Source of the DNA: Elusimicrobiota bacterium
GTDB lineage: Bacteria; Elusimicrobiota; Elusimicrobia; Elusimicrobiales; Elusimicrobiaceae
Length of the DNA stretch: 9,318 nucleotides
Direction of reading: 5' to 3'
Assembly: GCA_031271365.1 (NCBI GenBank)
Contig: JAISVV010000098.1
Coordinates: 1 to 9,318 of the forward strand
The notes under the pieces are model-generated. The model made no database searches, was not told the origin of the DNA, and was given only the letters and a program-made list of their open reading frames with translations. Each line of letters opens with the position of its first letter. Positions within the stretch are counted from its first letter, which is position 1. Made by a program: the position numbers and the translations under genes. Shown one piece after another: positions 1-6,991 of this stretch.

Positions 1-460
1 TAAGCTGCTGGCGGAAAATTTGGAAAAATTTAAAGATAATTTTTACAAAAGCGCGCCGGTTTTTGACTCCGTCGAAAAAGTTTTAAACGTGCAGCTTTTT
101 GACCTGCTTGCCGCCGTAAAGCGCGCGTTTGAACGCCTGGAAGAGGCCGAAAACGCCGATTTACTGAAGATAGAAGAGTTCCCGATAGAAAAAAAGATGG
201 ATAAAATCGTGGCTTTGCTCACCGAGCGCCCCTGGGTTTTATTAGACGACATTTTTAGGGGGGAGACAAAAAAGCGCGGCGTTATAACCTGTTTTATGGC
301 CGCATTGGAACTTTTAAAAATAGGCATGATTTACGCCCGCCAGGACGCGCAGGAAGGCGAAATCCGCGTCTACCTGAACCCTGATATGAAAAACGCCGAT
401 TACAAAAAACTTTTACTTAATCCCGACCAGCAGCCCAAGGAGCAACAAGATGGAAAATAA
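1..460 (+). CDS. scpA: Segregation and condensation protein A, C-terminal part (5' end outside window)
   Basis: ScpA is the kleisin subunit of the bacterial SMC-ScpAB complex, which organises and segregates the chromosome in the cytoplasm. The frame is already open at position 2 (reading K-L-L-A-E-N), so the TTG at 20 is only an internal leucine codon and the gene begins upstream of the window. About 152 codons are visible of a protein usually near 250 residues. Visible parts are a linker with the YDLL-like pattern FDLLAAVKRAFERL, then the C-terminal winged-helix domain that binds the SMC head, recognisable from RPWVLLDDIF, the helix ITCFMAALELLKIGMI and the closing strand GEIRVYLNP. The TAA stop lies 11 bp inside scpB. 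The scpA-scpB order is the usual one and supports the call. The N-terminal SMC-neck-binding half cannot be assessed. Confidence 0.9.
   Translation, partial: KLLAENLEKFKDNFYKSAPVFDSVEKVLNVQLFDLLAAVKRAFERLEEAENADLLKIEEFPIEKKMDKIVALLTERPWVLLDDIFRGETKKRGVITCFMAALELLKIGMIYARQDAQEGEIRVYLNPDMKNADYKKLLLNPDQQPKEQQDGK
437..442 (+). promoter_or_regulatory. Ribosome binding site of scpB
   Basis: AAGGAG lies 7 bases before the ATG at 450, inside the last codons of scpA. It fixes the scpB start, which overlaps scpA by 11 bp, and suggests coupled translation of the two complex partners. Confidence 0.75.
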
Positions 461-1298
461 CGAAGCGCCGCCGCAAAAAGAAACCGCGCAAACCGCGGCG
501 GAAGAACTTTTAAGCAAAGAAGATTTTAAGCGCATCATAGAAAACCTGCTTTTTATCACCGACAGGCCGCTGTCGCCGGCAAAACTTTCGCAAACGGCGC
601 AGGTGCACAACGCCGCCTTAACGCGCGAGATTATCCGCGAGCTGCAGCAGGATTACGCCAACACCGGCCGCGCCATACAAATTGTGGAGCTCGGCGGCGG
701 CTTTCAGATGGCTACCAAGCCCGAATACGGCCGCTGGGTGCGCGCCTTGTTTAACGAAAAGAATACAACCAAACTTTCCGCCGCCGCGCTGGAAACCTTG
801 GCCATTATCGCCTACAAACAGCCGGTAACGCGCGCGGAGATAGAGGCTATCCGCGGCGTGGATATCGTGGCGCCTTTGGAAAAAATTATGGAGCGCGGCC
901 TGGCCCGCGTTGTCGGCAAACGCGATACGCCCGGCAAACCCATGGTTTACGGCACCACGGAGGAGTTTTTAAGGCTCTTTGGCCTAAACAAATTAAGCGA
1001 GCTGCCCGAGATAGAAACCTTTGCGGGCAAAGGTTTAAAAGATATCCAGAGCGACCTGCCCTTTACCGAGCCGCTTGCCCCCATAGGCGGCAACATTATC
1101 CCGCTTACCGAGGAAGAATCTTTAGAGTTTAACTACCGCCCAAGCGCGCGCGAGGAGCAAATTTTTGAAGAAGAGCCCGCCCCGCAGCCGGGGCCGAAAC
1201 AAGAAGCGCCCAAAGAAGACGAAGAAATAACAACCGGCCGCGCGGAGGAAGTGATAAGCGGCGGTATGGCCGGAAATATAAAAGAAATTGACTCCTAA
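450..1298 (+). CDS. scpB: Segregation and condensation protein B with long acidic C-terminal tail
   Basis: ScpB dimerises and binds ScpA in the SMC condensin complex, regulating chromosome compaction and segregation. The protein has 282 residues. After a polar N-terminal stretch of about 25 residues, the first winged helix starts at FKRIIENLLFITDRPLSPAKL. It is followed by the family signature around GGGFQMATKPEYGRWVRAL and the second winged helix with LSAAALETLAIIAYKQPVTR, EIEAIRGVD and the strand-turn RDTPGKPMVYGTTEEFLRLFGL. These are strong ScpB motifs. The conserved fold ends near residue 188. The remaining roughly 94 residues are rich in Glu, Pro and Lys, look disordered and are absent from typical ScpB proteins of about 190-200 residues. 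The start is supported by AAGGAG 7 bases upstream. glgA begins 9 bp after the stop. Confidence 0.95.
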   Translation: MENNEAPPQKETAQTAAEELLSKEDFKRIIENLLFITDRPLSPAKLSQTAQVHNAALTREIIRELQQDYANTGRAIQIVELGGGFQMATKPEYGRWVRALFNEKNTTKLSAAALETLAIIAYKQPVTRAEIEAIRGVDIVAPLEKIMERGLARVVGKRDTPGKPMVYGTTEEFLRLFGLNKLSELPEIETFAGKGLKDIQSDLPFTEPLAPIGGNIIPLTEEESLEFNYRPSAREEQIFEEEPAPQPGPKQEAPKEDEEITTGRAEEVISGGMAGNIKEIDS

Positions 1299-1307
1299 GA
1301 GGTATTC

Positions 1308-2765
1308 ATGAATATAGTTTTAGCGGCAAGCGAGGCTTTCCCTTTTTGTAAAACCGGCGGTTTGGCCGACGTTGTCGGCGCGCTGACGCAGGATTTCAGC
1401 CGCGTTAAAGGCGCAAAAGCGGTGTTGTTTTTGCCGCATTACAGAAATATTAAAAAAACCTCTTCTTTAAAGTCGGTGCCGGGCTCGTTTTGGGTGCCTG
1501 TGGGCACGCGGCTTGAGAGCGCAAAAATATCGTACCTCAAATGGGGCAATGCCCTGGTTTTCTTTATAGAAAACGCAAAATATTTTGACCGGGCCGAACT
1601 TTACTTTGACAAAAACGGCGACTACGGCGACAATGACGAGCGGTTTATCTTCTACTCCCGCGCCGTTTTAGAGGCTTGCAAATTTATCGGCCTGCGCCCC
1701 GATATCATCCACGCGCACGACTGGCAGGCCGGCCTGATACCGGCTTATTTAAGCACCGTCTATAAAACAGACGCTTTTTTTACCAAAACGCGCTGTATGT
1801 ATACGCTGCACAATATCGCTTATCAGGGCTATTATCCTAAGGACACATTTTTAAAAGCCGGTTTTTACCCGGCGGATTTTACGTCCGATAAATTTGAATA
1901 CTGGGGCGGCATAAGCTACCTTAAAGCAGGCATAGTGTTTGCCGATATGGTAAACACCGTAAGCCCCACCTACGCAAAGGAACTTTTAAACGGCCAAAAC
2001 AGCTTTGGCATGGAGGGCGTTTTACGCGGGCGCGGCAAAGATTTTTTGGGCATAATAAACGGCATAGACCTTGACGTGTGGGACCCGCAGGCCGACAACC
2101 TTATAGCCATGGGTTATGACGACGAATTTTTAAGAGGCAAAACCGTCAACAAAACCGCTTTGCAGGAAGAAACCGGCCTTGCCAAAGAGGAAGATACCCC
2201 GCTTGTTGGTATGGTAAGCCGCCTGGCTTATCAAAAGGGCGTTGATTTGGTTGCAAATATAATAGAGCAATTTGCCGGCCGGGCGCAGTTTGTGGTGCAA
2301 GGCAAAGGCGACCCTAAGGCAGAGGAAGTTTTTAGGCGTTTAGCCTATTTATACCCCAAAACTCTGGTTTTTAAACCCGAGCTTGACGAAACCCTGGCCC
2401 ATAAAATATACGCCGCGAGCGATATCTTTTTAATGCCCTCGCGCTTTGAGCCCTGCGGTTTAAGCCAAATGATAGCCATGCGCTACGGCGCGCCGCCGGT
2501 GGTGGCGCAAACCGGCGGGCTTTTAGACACGGTTAAGCCCTACGGCGGCCCTTCAAGCGCGGAGGCAACCGGCTTTTACATGGACACCTTAGACGCGCAG
2601 GGCCTTGCCGGCGCTTTGGAGCGCGCGCTTTTGGCCTACGAAGATAAAAAAACCTGGAGGGCGCTTATAGCCAATGCGATGGCGGGCAACTTTTCCTGGG
2701 AAAACTCTTCCAAGCAATATATTAAATGCTTTAACGACATTATTAAAAGAGGCCCTAAATGGTAG
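1308..2765 (+). CDS. glgA: Glycogen (starch) synthase, GT5 family
   Basis: GlgA transfers glucose from ADP-glucose (normally) to the non-reducing end of an alpha-1,4-glucan in the cytoplasm. At 485 residues it has the usual length for the family and shows both Rossmann halves of a GT-B fold. In the N-terminal half are the nucleotide-sugar signature KTGGLADV (K15, G17, G18), HAHDWQAG (H135-D138-W139) and TLHNIAYQGYY. In the C-terminal half are NGID, SRLAYQKG with R305 and K310 (spaced as the phosphate-binding Arg/Lys pair of the E. coli enzyme), and SRFEPCGLSQ with E381 as the catalytic-site Glu, then TGGLLDTV. The protein appears intact. An AGAGG site precedes the ATG by 5 bases. The stop lies inside the next gene (7 bp overlap). 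No glgB, glgC or glgP is present nearby, so the glycogen pathway must be encoded elsewhere. ADP-glucose is inferred from the family; UDP-glucose use is not excluded. Confidence 0.95.
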   Translation: MNIVLAASEAFPFCKTGGLADVVGALTQDFSRVKGAKAVLFLPHYRNIKKTSSLKSVPGSFWVPVGTRLESAKISYLKWGNALVFFIENAKYFDRAELYFDKNGDYGDNDERFIFYSRAVLEACKFIGLRPDIIHAHDWQAGLIPAYLSTVYKTDAFFTKTRCMYTLHNIAYQGYYPKDTFLKAGFYPADFTSDKFEYWGGISYLKAGIVFADMVNTVSPTYAKELLNGQNSFGMEGVLRGRGKDFLGIINGIDLDVWDPQADNLIAMGYDDEFLRGKTVNKTALQEETGLAKEEDTPLVGMVSRLAYQKGVDLVANIIEQFAGRAQFVVQGKGDPKAEEVFRRLAYLYPKTLVFKPELDETLAHKIYAASDIFLMPSRFEPCGLSQMIAMRYGAPPVVAQTGGLLDTVKPYGGPSSAEATGFYMDTLDAQGLAGALERALLAYEDKKTWRALIANAMAGNFSWENSSKQYIKCFNDIIKRGPKW

Positions 2766-3493
2766 AGAGAACGGCGGGCAAGCGCAGGGTTTTTTTATTT
2801 GCGCTGGCTTTGGCTTTTATTTTACAGATTGTTTTATTCGCGCACGCGCAGTTTGGCGCGGCGCGCGCGCTTATCATGCGGGATTTTAGGGTGGCTGTCG
2901 TCTTAGGTGCGGCCGATGCTCCGCGCGCAGGGGATTTTTTGGCCGCCCTGCAGGCCCTGCGCGGCGTTGAAATCGCCGCCGAGGCTGACCCTAAAGCCGC
3001 CCTGTCCAAGGCCGGCGCGGGCAATTTACTCGCCGATTTAAGCCCGGATTTGCTGCCGCGTTTTTACGAGGTTCGCCTTAGCGCCGCCGCCGCAAAAAAC
3101 CCCGCGGGCTGGGTTAAAAATACTTTAAACGCCGCCGGTTTTGACGCGCGGGCCTATTATAAAGAAGGCCCTGCGGCGGCGGCTGACTATTTACGCCTTG
3201 CGCTGCGGTTTGTAAATGTGTTTCTTGCTTTTGCGGCTTTGGCTTTTGTTTCCTTCGGGTTTTTTGTGGAGGCGTACTATATAAGCCCCACTTCTTTTAA
3301 AACGCGCTTTGGCGCGCTTTTTGCGGCTTTGCTGGCTTACGCCGTTTCTCTGGCCGCGCTTTATGTTTTGATAACGCCGCTTAATAATATTTACCCGGTT
3401 TTTGCGTATCATCTTTCGCCCGCGGCGCAAGCCGGCGCGGTTATAATCTGCGCGCTTACGGGCTGGACTTTGGCCAAATGGAAAAGGTTTTAA
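2759..3493 (+). CDS. ftsX: Compact FtsX-like cell-division membrane protein
   Basis: This is a 244-residue predicted inner-membrane protein with four hydrophobic segments at about 11-30, 149-170, 184-206 and 222-239. A domain of about 115 residues between the first and second segments would face the periplasm. This is FtsX topology. The outer domain also follows the FtsX pattern: a beta strand FRVAVVL, a helix FLAALQALRGVEIAAEADPK (compare 'l..l.gV..v.yvSkeeA') and then LLPRFYEVRL at 98-107, matching the family's 'nPLPxsfeVkl'. FtsX with the ATPase FtsE transmits a signal across the membrane to EnvC-type activators of peptidoglycan amidases. The next gene is exactly such an activator, overlapping by 16 bp, which supports the call strongly. 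It is shorter than the usual 300 or so residues, and no ftsE lies upstream, where glgA sits instead. AGAGG is 6 bases before the ATG. Overall similarity is weak, so the symbol is tentative. Confidence 0.7.
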   Translation: MVERTAGKRRVFLFALALAFILQIVLFAHAQFGAARALIMRDFRVAVVLGAADAPRAGDFLAALQALRGVEIAAEADPKAALSKAGAGNLLADLSPDLLPRFYEVRLSAAAAKNPAGWVKNTLNAAGFDARAYYKEGPAAAADYLRLALRFVNVFLAFAALAFVSFGFFVEAYYISPTSFKTRFGALFAALLAYAVSLAALYVLITPLNNIYPVFAYHLSPAAQAGAVIICALTGWTLAKWKRF

Positions 3494-4623
3494 TTTTAGT
3501 TTTCGCCGCTTTTTTGCTTGCCGCGCCCGCCCTGGCGGACACGCGGCGGGATTTGGCCGCGCTGGAGCGTCAGGCCAAAGAAAAAGAAAAGCAGCTGCAG
3601 CAATTAAAAAAACAGCAGGACAGCCTGGCAAAAGAACTTAACGCCTTAACGCAAAAGGAGCGCGCCGCGCTGCAGCAAAGCCGCAAACTTGCCGGTGATA
3701 TAGAAGTTTTTAAAACCCAAAGCGACGCCGCTTCTGCGCACAGAAAACAAGCGGGGGAAACCCTGCCGGCATGGCAAAAAGCCATGGCCAAAGATATTGA
3801 AGTTTACATAGCCGGCCTTATAGCGCGGCCAAATTATTTTAACGACAGCCCCGCGCAAAGTTTAATGATGCTGTCGCTGCTGCAAACGCAGGCGGCCTTT
3901 GCCGGCCTGCTTGAAGACGACTTAAAAAACACGCAGGCAGTTTTGCAGCGTATAGACACGCAAAGCAGCCGCCTTTCGGCCCGCCAAAGCGCGCTGGAAA
4001 AACAAAGGCAGACTTTGCAGGGCAGCTACCAAAAAACCAAACAGGATTTGGACGCCGCCAAAGAACGCGCCGCCAAGGCCGAAAGAGAGCTTAAAGATTT
4101 AAAAGAAAGCGCGCAAAAGATGCAAAGCATTTTAAAAGAAGCCGAGGCCAAACGCCAAAAAGCCGCAAAACAAGCGGGCGCGGCGGCAAGTAAAGCGGTT
4201 ATAGGTATAAGCCGCAACAGCCTGCCCTGGCCGGTTGAAGGCAAAATTATAAGCAAGTTTGGCCGCGAGTATCAGGCGCAGCTTAAAACATGGATTTTTA
4301 GAGACGGCGTTAAAATAGCCGCGCCTGCGGGAACAGGCGTTGAAAGCGTTAAAGAAGGTAAAGTTATTTTTGCCGGGGATTTCCGCTCCTACGGCAATGT
4401 GGTGATAATAGACCATAAGGGCGGTTTCTTTACTATTTACGGCTTTTTAAGCGCGATAAGGGTAATTGAAGGGCAGGACGTTACGGCGGGCCAGGTGGTC
4501 GGCCTGTCGGGCATAGACAGCCAGGGCGCGGCCATGGGCAGCGGGCGGGGCGCGGTTTATTTTGAAATCCGCGTGGGCACCACGGCGGAAGACCCTATGA
4601 TTTGGCTAGAGCCCGCAGGCTAG
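3478..4623 (+). CDS. envC: EnvC-like murein hydrolase activator, degenerate LytM (M23) domain
   Basis: This is a 381-residue exported protein predicted to act in the periplasm by activating peptidoglycan amidases at the division site under FtsEX control. A signal peptide covers residues 1-20 (LLAAPALA then Asp21). Long heptad-like coiled coil follows at about 22-90 and 140-230, rich in Lys, Gln, Glu and Ala. The C-terminal LytM domain covers about 250-380, with GKIISKFGRE, APAGTGVESVKEGKVIFAG, YGNVVIIDHKGG and YFEIRVG. All four positions that bind zinc or catalyse in active M23 enzymes are replaced: the HxxxD pair by R275 and K279, the His of Y-x-H-L by F323 in YGFL, and HxH by A359 and Y361. 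As in E. coli EnvC, it should therefore be a non-enzymatic activator. No Shine-Dalgarno is evident. The start is chosen for the signal peptide and the overlap with the ftsX-like gene, so translation is probably coupled. 'M23 family peptidase' is the likely automated name, but activity is not expected. Confidence 0.85.
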   Translation: MEKVLILVFAAFLLAAPALADTRRDLAALERQAKEKEKQLQQLKKQQDSLAKELNALTQKERAALQQSRKLAGDIEVFKTQSDAASAHRKQAGETLPAWQKAMAKDIEVYIAGLIARPNYFNDSPAQSLMMLSLLQTQAAFAGLLEDDLKNTQAVLQRIDTQSSRLSARQSALEKQRQTLQGSYQKTKQDLDAAKERAAKAERELKDLKESAQKMQSILKEAEAKRQKAAKQAGAAASKAVIGISRNSLPWPVEGKIISKFGREYQAQLKTWIFRDGVKIAAPAGTGVESVKEGKVIFAGDFRSYGNVVIIDHKGGFFTIYGFLSAIRVIEGQDVTAGQVVGLSGIDSQGAAMGSGRGAVYFEIRVGTTAEDPMIWLEPAG

Positions 4624-4641
4624 ATTAACCGGCCGGTTAAT
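4624..4641. promoter_or_regulatory. Perfect 18-bp palindrome in the envC-ctpA gap
   Basis: ATTAACCGGCCGGTTAAT is a perfect palindrome beginning directly after the envC-like stop codon, in the only sizeable gap of the window. It could be a binding site for a dimeric regulator, or in RNA a 7-bp stem with a GGCC loop between the two cistrons. No T-run follows, so it is not a standard intrinsic terminator. I see no convincing -35/-10 pair next to it. Its function is unknown. Confidence 0.45.
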
Positions 4642-4669
4642 TTACGCAGGCAGGCTGCAGAAAAATAAA

Positions 4670-4675
4670 AAGGAA
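4670..4675 (+). promoter_or_regulatory. Ribosome binding site of ctpA
   Basis: AAGGAA, preceded by an A-rich stretch, sits 5 bases before the ATG at 4681. It is one of the better sites in the window and shows that ctpA can be translated independently of the upstream gene. Confidence 0.7.
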
Positions 4676-4680
4676 ACCAT

Positions 4681-5985
4681 ATGAAAAAAAAGGTTAATAA
4701 ATACATTGTCTTTGCGATAGGGGCGTTTTTCCTGGGCAGTTTGTTCCCGACGGCGTACTCGGGCGTGGACACGGGGTTAGAGCAGCTTAAGGTGCTCGTA
4801 GACGTTATGCAGCGCGTGCAGGAAAACTATGTTGAAGAAACCCAGCCCTCGGGCCTTATTACCGGCGCCATGCAGGGGATGGTAGGCACTTTGGACGAGT
4901 TCTCCGAATACATCACCCCGGAAGAAATGCGCCGCATGCGGGAAGATACCCGCGGCGAATTTGGCGGCGTTGGCCTTAAACTTGTTATGCCCTCAAGGGG
5001 TGTTTTGCTGGTTACCACGCCCATGCCGGATACGCCTTCTTATAAAGCCGGCATAGAGCCGGGCGACATAATCTTGAAAATAGACGGCAAAGCCGTGGCG
5101 GATATGCAGCACAGCGAAGCCGTTGATTTACTGCGCGGCGCGGTGGGCAAAAGCGTTAAAGTGGAAATAGAGCGCAAAGACGCCAAAACCGGTAAAACCA
5201 TAAACAAAACCTTCAGCTTAAAGCGCGAAAATATTGTGCCGCAGGTTGTTTACTCTAAAATGCTTGAGGATAAAATAGGCTACGTATATGTTACGGATTT
5301 TTCCGGCCATACCATGGCGGATTTTGAAAAGGCTTTGGAAACCCTTAAAAAACAGGGTATGCAGGCGCTTATCGTAGACTTGCGTTTTAACCCCGGCGGG
5401 CTTTTAAGCAGCGCGGTGGAAATGGCAAAACTATTTATAGGCGATAATCAAATGATAGTTTACACCAAGGGCCGCAAAGAAGAGTTTTATAAAGAGTACA
5501 GAAGCGGCGCAAAAGCCAAATACGCCGATTTACCCGTGGCCATATTGGTTAACGAGGGCTCCGCCTCGGGCAGCGAGATTGTGGCCGGCGCGTTTCAGGA
5601 TTATCAGCGCGGCGTTTTACTGGGGTCTTTAACCTTTGGCAAGGGCAGCGTGCAGCAGGTAATAGGTTTGCCTAACGAGGGCGGCTTGCGCATAACCGTG
5701 GCCAAATATTATACGCCGCAAGGCAGGAGCATACACAAAAACTTCAAAGCGCAGAACCCTAACTCCACCGGCGGCATTGTGCCCGATATCTCCGTGCCTT
5801 TTGACGTGCAAAATGCGCGTAAAGCCACTTTTTATACCACTAATCTTATTTACTCGCCCTCCAAAAAAACCATTGTGCCAGACGGCGCGCCCGTAGAGGA
5901 CCCTGTTTTAAACCGCGCGCTGGAAATACTTAAAGCCCGCGGCGTGCTGGCCAGCTTAAAGCCGCAGCCGCAGGAAGCGCGGTAA
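4681..5985 (+). CDS. ctpA: C-terminal processing protease, S41A family, with PDZ domain
   Basis: This is a 434-residue serine protease predicted to act in the periplasm, anchored or exported by an N-terminal hydrophobic segment (about 8-27 after a KKKVNK start). After a helical region that includes TLDEFSEYITPEEM comes a PDZ domain at about 91-165 (GVGLKL, AGIEPGDIILKIDGK, AVDLLRGAVGKSVKVEIER), which recognises substrate C-termini. The S41 core follows: YVYVTDFS, LIVDLRFNPGGLLSSAVEMA, NEGSASGSEIVAGAFQD and FGKGSVQ. The catalytic pair is assigned as Ser296 and Lys321, 25 residues apart as in Bacillus CtpB, with Gln325 four residues after the Lys as in that enzyme. All key positions are present, so it should be active. 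Such proteases trim or degrade peptidoglycan hydrolases and other envelope proteins. Placement after ftsX and envC suggests a role in division-linked wall turnover (inference). The last residues are a short polar tail. tsaD starts one base after the stop. Confidence 0.95.
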   Translation: MKKKVNKYIVFAIGAFFLGSLFPTAYSGVDTGLEQLKVLVDVMQRVQENYVEETQPSGLITGAMQGMVGTLDEFSEYITPEEMRRMREDTRGEFGGVGLKLVMPSRGVLLVTTPMPDTPSYKAGIEPGDIILKIDGKAVADMQHSEAVDLLRGAVGKSVKVEIERKDAKTGKTINKTFSLKRENIVPQVVYSKMLEDKIGYVYVTDFSGHTMADFEKALETLKKQGMQALIVDLRFNPGGLLSSAVEMAKLFIGDNQMIVYTKGRKEEFYKEYRSGAKAKYADLPVAILVNEGSASGSEIVAGAFQDYQRGVLLGSLTFGKGSVQQVIGLPNEGGLRITVAKYYTPQGRSIHKNFKAQNPNSTGGIVPDISVPFDVQNARKATFYTTNLIYSPSKKTIVPDGAPVEDPVLNRALEILKARGVLASLKPQPQEAR

Positions 5986-5986
5986 A

Positions 5987-6991
5987 ATGGATTTTTACCT
6001 GCTTGCCATAGAAACTACGTGCGATGAAACCTCCGCCGCGCTTTTTAAAAACGGCCGCGAGCTGGTAAGCAACGTAGTCTACAGCCAGGTAGATATACAC
6101 AAAAAATACCGCGGCGTTGTGCCCGAGCTTGCAAGCCGCGCCCACGCGGCTAAAATAGCCGGCGTTATCAAAGAAGCGCTGGGCAAACATAAACCCGATT
6201 ATATAGCTTTTGCCAACGGCCCGGGCCTGCCAGGCGGGCTTTTGGTCGGCCGCGTGGCGGCGGAAACTTTAGCCATGTTTTACGGCGCGCCGATTATAGG
6301 CGTTAACCACCTTGAAGGCCACCTTTTCGCCTGCGAATTTGACGGCGATAAGGGCCTAAAGGCCCTTGATTTTCCGCTCATTAGCCTTATAGTATCTGGT
6401 GGGCACACCGAGCTTTGGCTGGTTAAAGACTGCGGGCGCTATAAACTTTTAGGCAAAACGCGCGACGACGCCGCCGGGGAGGCTTTTGATAAAGTGGCCA
6501 AACTTTTGGGCCTTGGCTATCCCGGCGGGCCGGAAGTTTCCCGCAGGGCTTTGGAGGGCAAAGCGGATAAAATAAATTTCCCGCGGCCGTACATGAACGG
6601 GACTTTTGAATTTTCTTTCAGCGGCCTTAAGACGGCGGTAAGTTATTATCTGCAAGGCAATAAAAACGCCGATAAGGCCGATGTTTGCGCCGCTTTCCAG
6701 GCCGCGGTGGTGGATACGCTGGTTAAAAAAACTATGGACGCGGCTAAAAAGTTTAAAGTAAAAAATATAGCCGTAGGCGGCGGCGTGGCGGCAAACGCGG
6801 CTTTGCGCGCGCGTATGCGGGAGGCCGCTTTAAAAGACGGCGTAAACGTAAGGTTTGCCCCGCGCGCTTTGGCCGGCGACAATGCCGCTATGATAGCGCT
6901 TTGCGCGTACAAAAAAATAAAAGGCGCAAAGCGAAAAGACGACAATATAAAAATAAAGCCGGATATGATGTTAAAAAACTGGGGTGCTTAA
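5987..6991 (+). CDS. tsaD: tRNA N6-threonylcarbamoyladenosine (t6A37) transferase subunit TsaD
   Basis: TsaD (formerly Gcp or YgjD) transfers the threonylcarbamoyl group from threonylcarbamoyl-AMP to A37 of ANN-decoding tRNAs in the cytoplasm, working with TsaB and TsaE. It is 334 residues, normal for the family, in the ASKHA fold. Motifs in order: AIETTCDETSAALF, the family pattern VPELASRAH, GPGLPGGLLVG, the metal-binding pair in NHLEGH (H108 and H112), SGGHTELW, DDAAGEAFDKVAKLLGLGYPGGP, FSFSGLKTAV, VGGGVAANAALR and GDNAAMIAL with D298 as the third metal ligand. All key residues are present. AGGAAG lies 9 bases before the ATG, inside the end of ctpA. The stop TAA shares its last base with the next ATG. 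tsaB and tsaE are not in the window. The gene is essential in many bacteria. Confidence 0.97.
   Translation: MDFYLLAIETTCDETSAALFKNGRELVSNVVYSQVDIHKKYRGVVPELASRAHAAKIAGVIKEALGKHKPDYIAFANGPGLPGGLLVGRVAAETLAMFYGAPIIGVNHLEGHLFACEFDGDKGLKALDFPLISLIVSGGHTELWLVKDCGRYKLLGKTRDDAAGEAFDKVAKLLGLGYPGGPEVSRRALEGKADKINFPRPYMNGTFEFSFSGLKTAVSYYLQGNKNADKADVCAAFQAAVVDTLVKKTMDAAKKFKVKNIAVGGGVAANAALRARMREAALKDGVNVRFAPRALAGDNAAMIALCAYKKIKGAKRKDDNIKIKPDMMLKNWGA
6350..6367 (+). repeat. Inverted repeat (7-bp stem, 4-base loop) inside tsaD
   Basis: AAGGGCC, TAAA and GGCCCTT form a perfect hairpin within the tsaD coding sequence, followed by the short weak T-rich stretch GATTTT. It encodes a variable stretch (DKGLKALDF) just after the NHLEGH motif. 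It is probably incidental. Confidence 0.3.
6981..6986 (+). promoter_or_regulatory. Ribosome binding site deciding the start at 6991
   Basis: GGGGTG lies 4 bases before the ATG at 6991, inside the last codons of tsaD. Together with the TAATG stop-start overlap it supports a start at 6991 rather than at the TTG at 6901 in the same frame. Confidence 0.6.

Noticed and set aside
20..22. TTG as the start of the first gene
   Set aside because: The same frame is open to the window edge and reads as ScpA sequence upstream of the TTG, so the gene is truncated by the window and does not start there.
2674..2889. 71-codon + strand frame overlapping the end of glgA and start of ftsX
   Set aside because: It is an out-of-frame shadow of both genes with no recognisable motif.
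3304..3320. GCGC-TTTG-GCGC hairpin followed by GCTTTTT inside the ftsX-like gene, resembling a terminator
   Set aside because: The stem is only 4 bp, GCGC words are very common in this sequence, and it lies in the middle of an intact coding region.
3191..3631. 146-codon open frame on the - strand across ftsX and envC
   Set aside because: It lies wholly antisense to two well-supported genes, its product is low-complexity Arg/Lys/Pro-rich, and no ribosome binding site or family motif was seen.
4641..4661. Short repeat GCAGGCAGGCTGCAG before ctpA as a second stem or repeat element
   Set aside because: Only a 4-bp stem can form and the repeat unit occurs twice. This is within chance for this composition.
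4624..4680. Promoter for ctpA in the intergenic gap
   Set aside because: No credible -35/-10 pair with normal spacing was found. The A-rich stretch before the start fits ribosome binding better than a -10 element.
6901..6990. TTG start giving the solute-binding-like protein a basic N-terminus and short hydrophobic stretch that could pass for a signal peptide
   Set aside because: The stretch is the +1-shifted reading of the tsaD 3' end. Its hydrophobic part is the first beta strand of the SBP fold itself, and the ATG at 6991 has a GGGGTG site and a stop-start overlap with tsaD.
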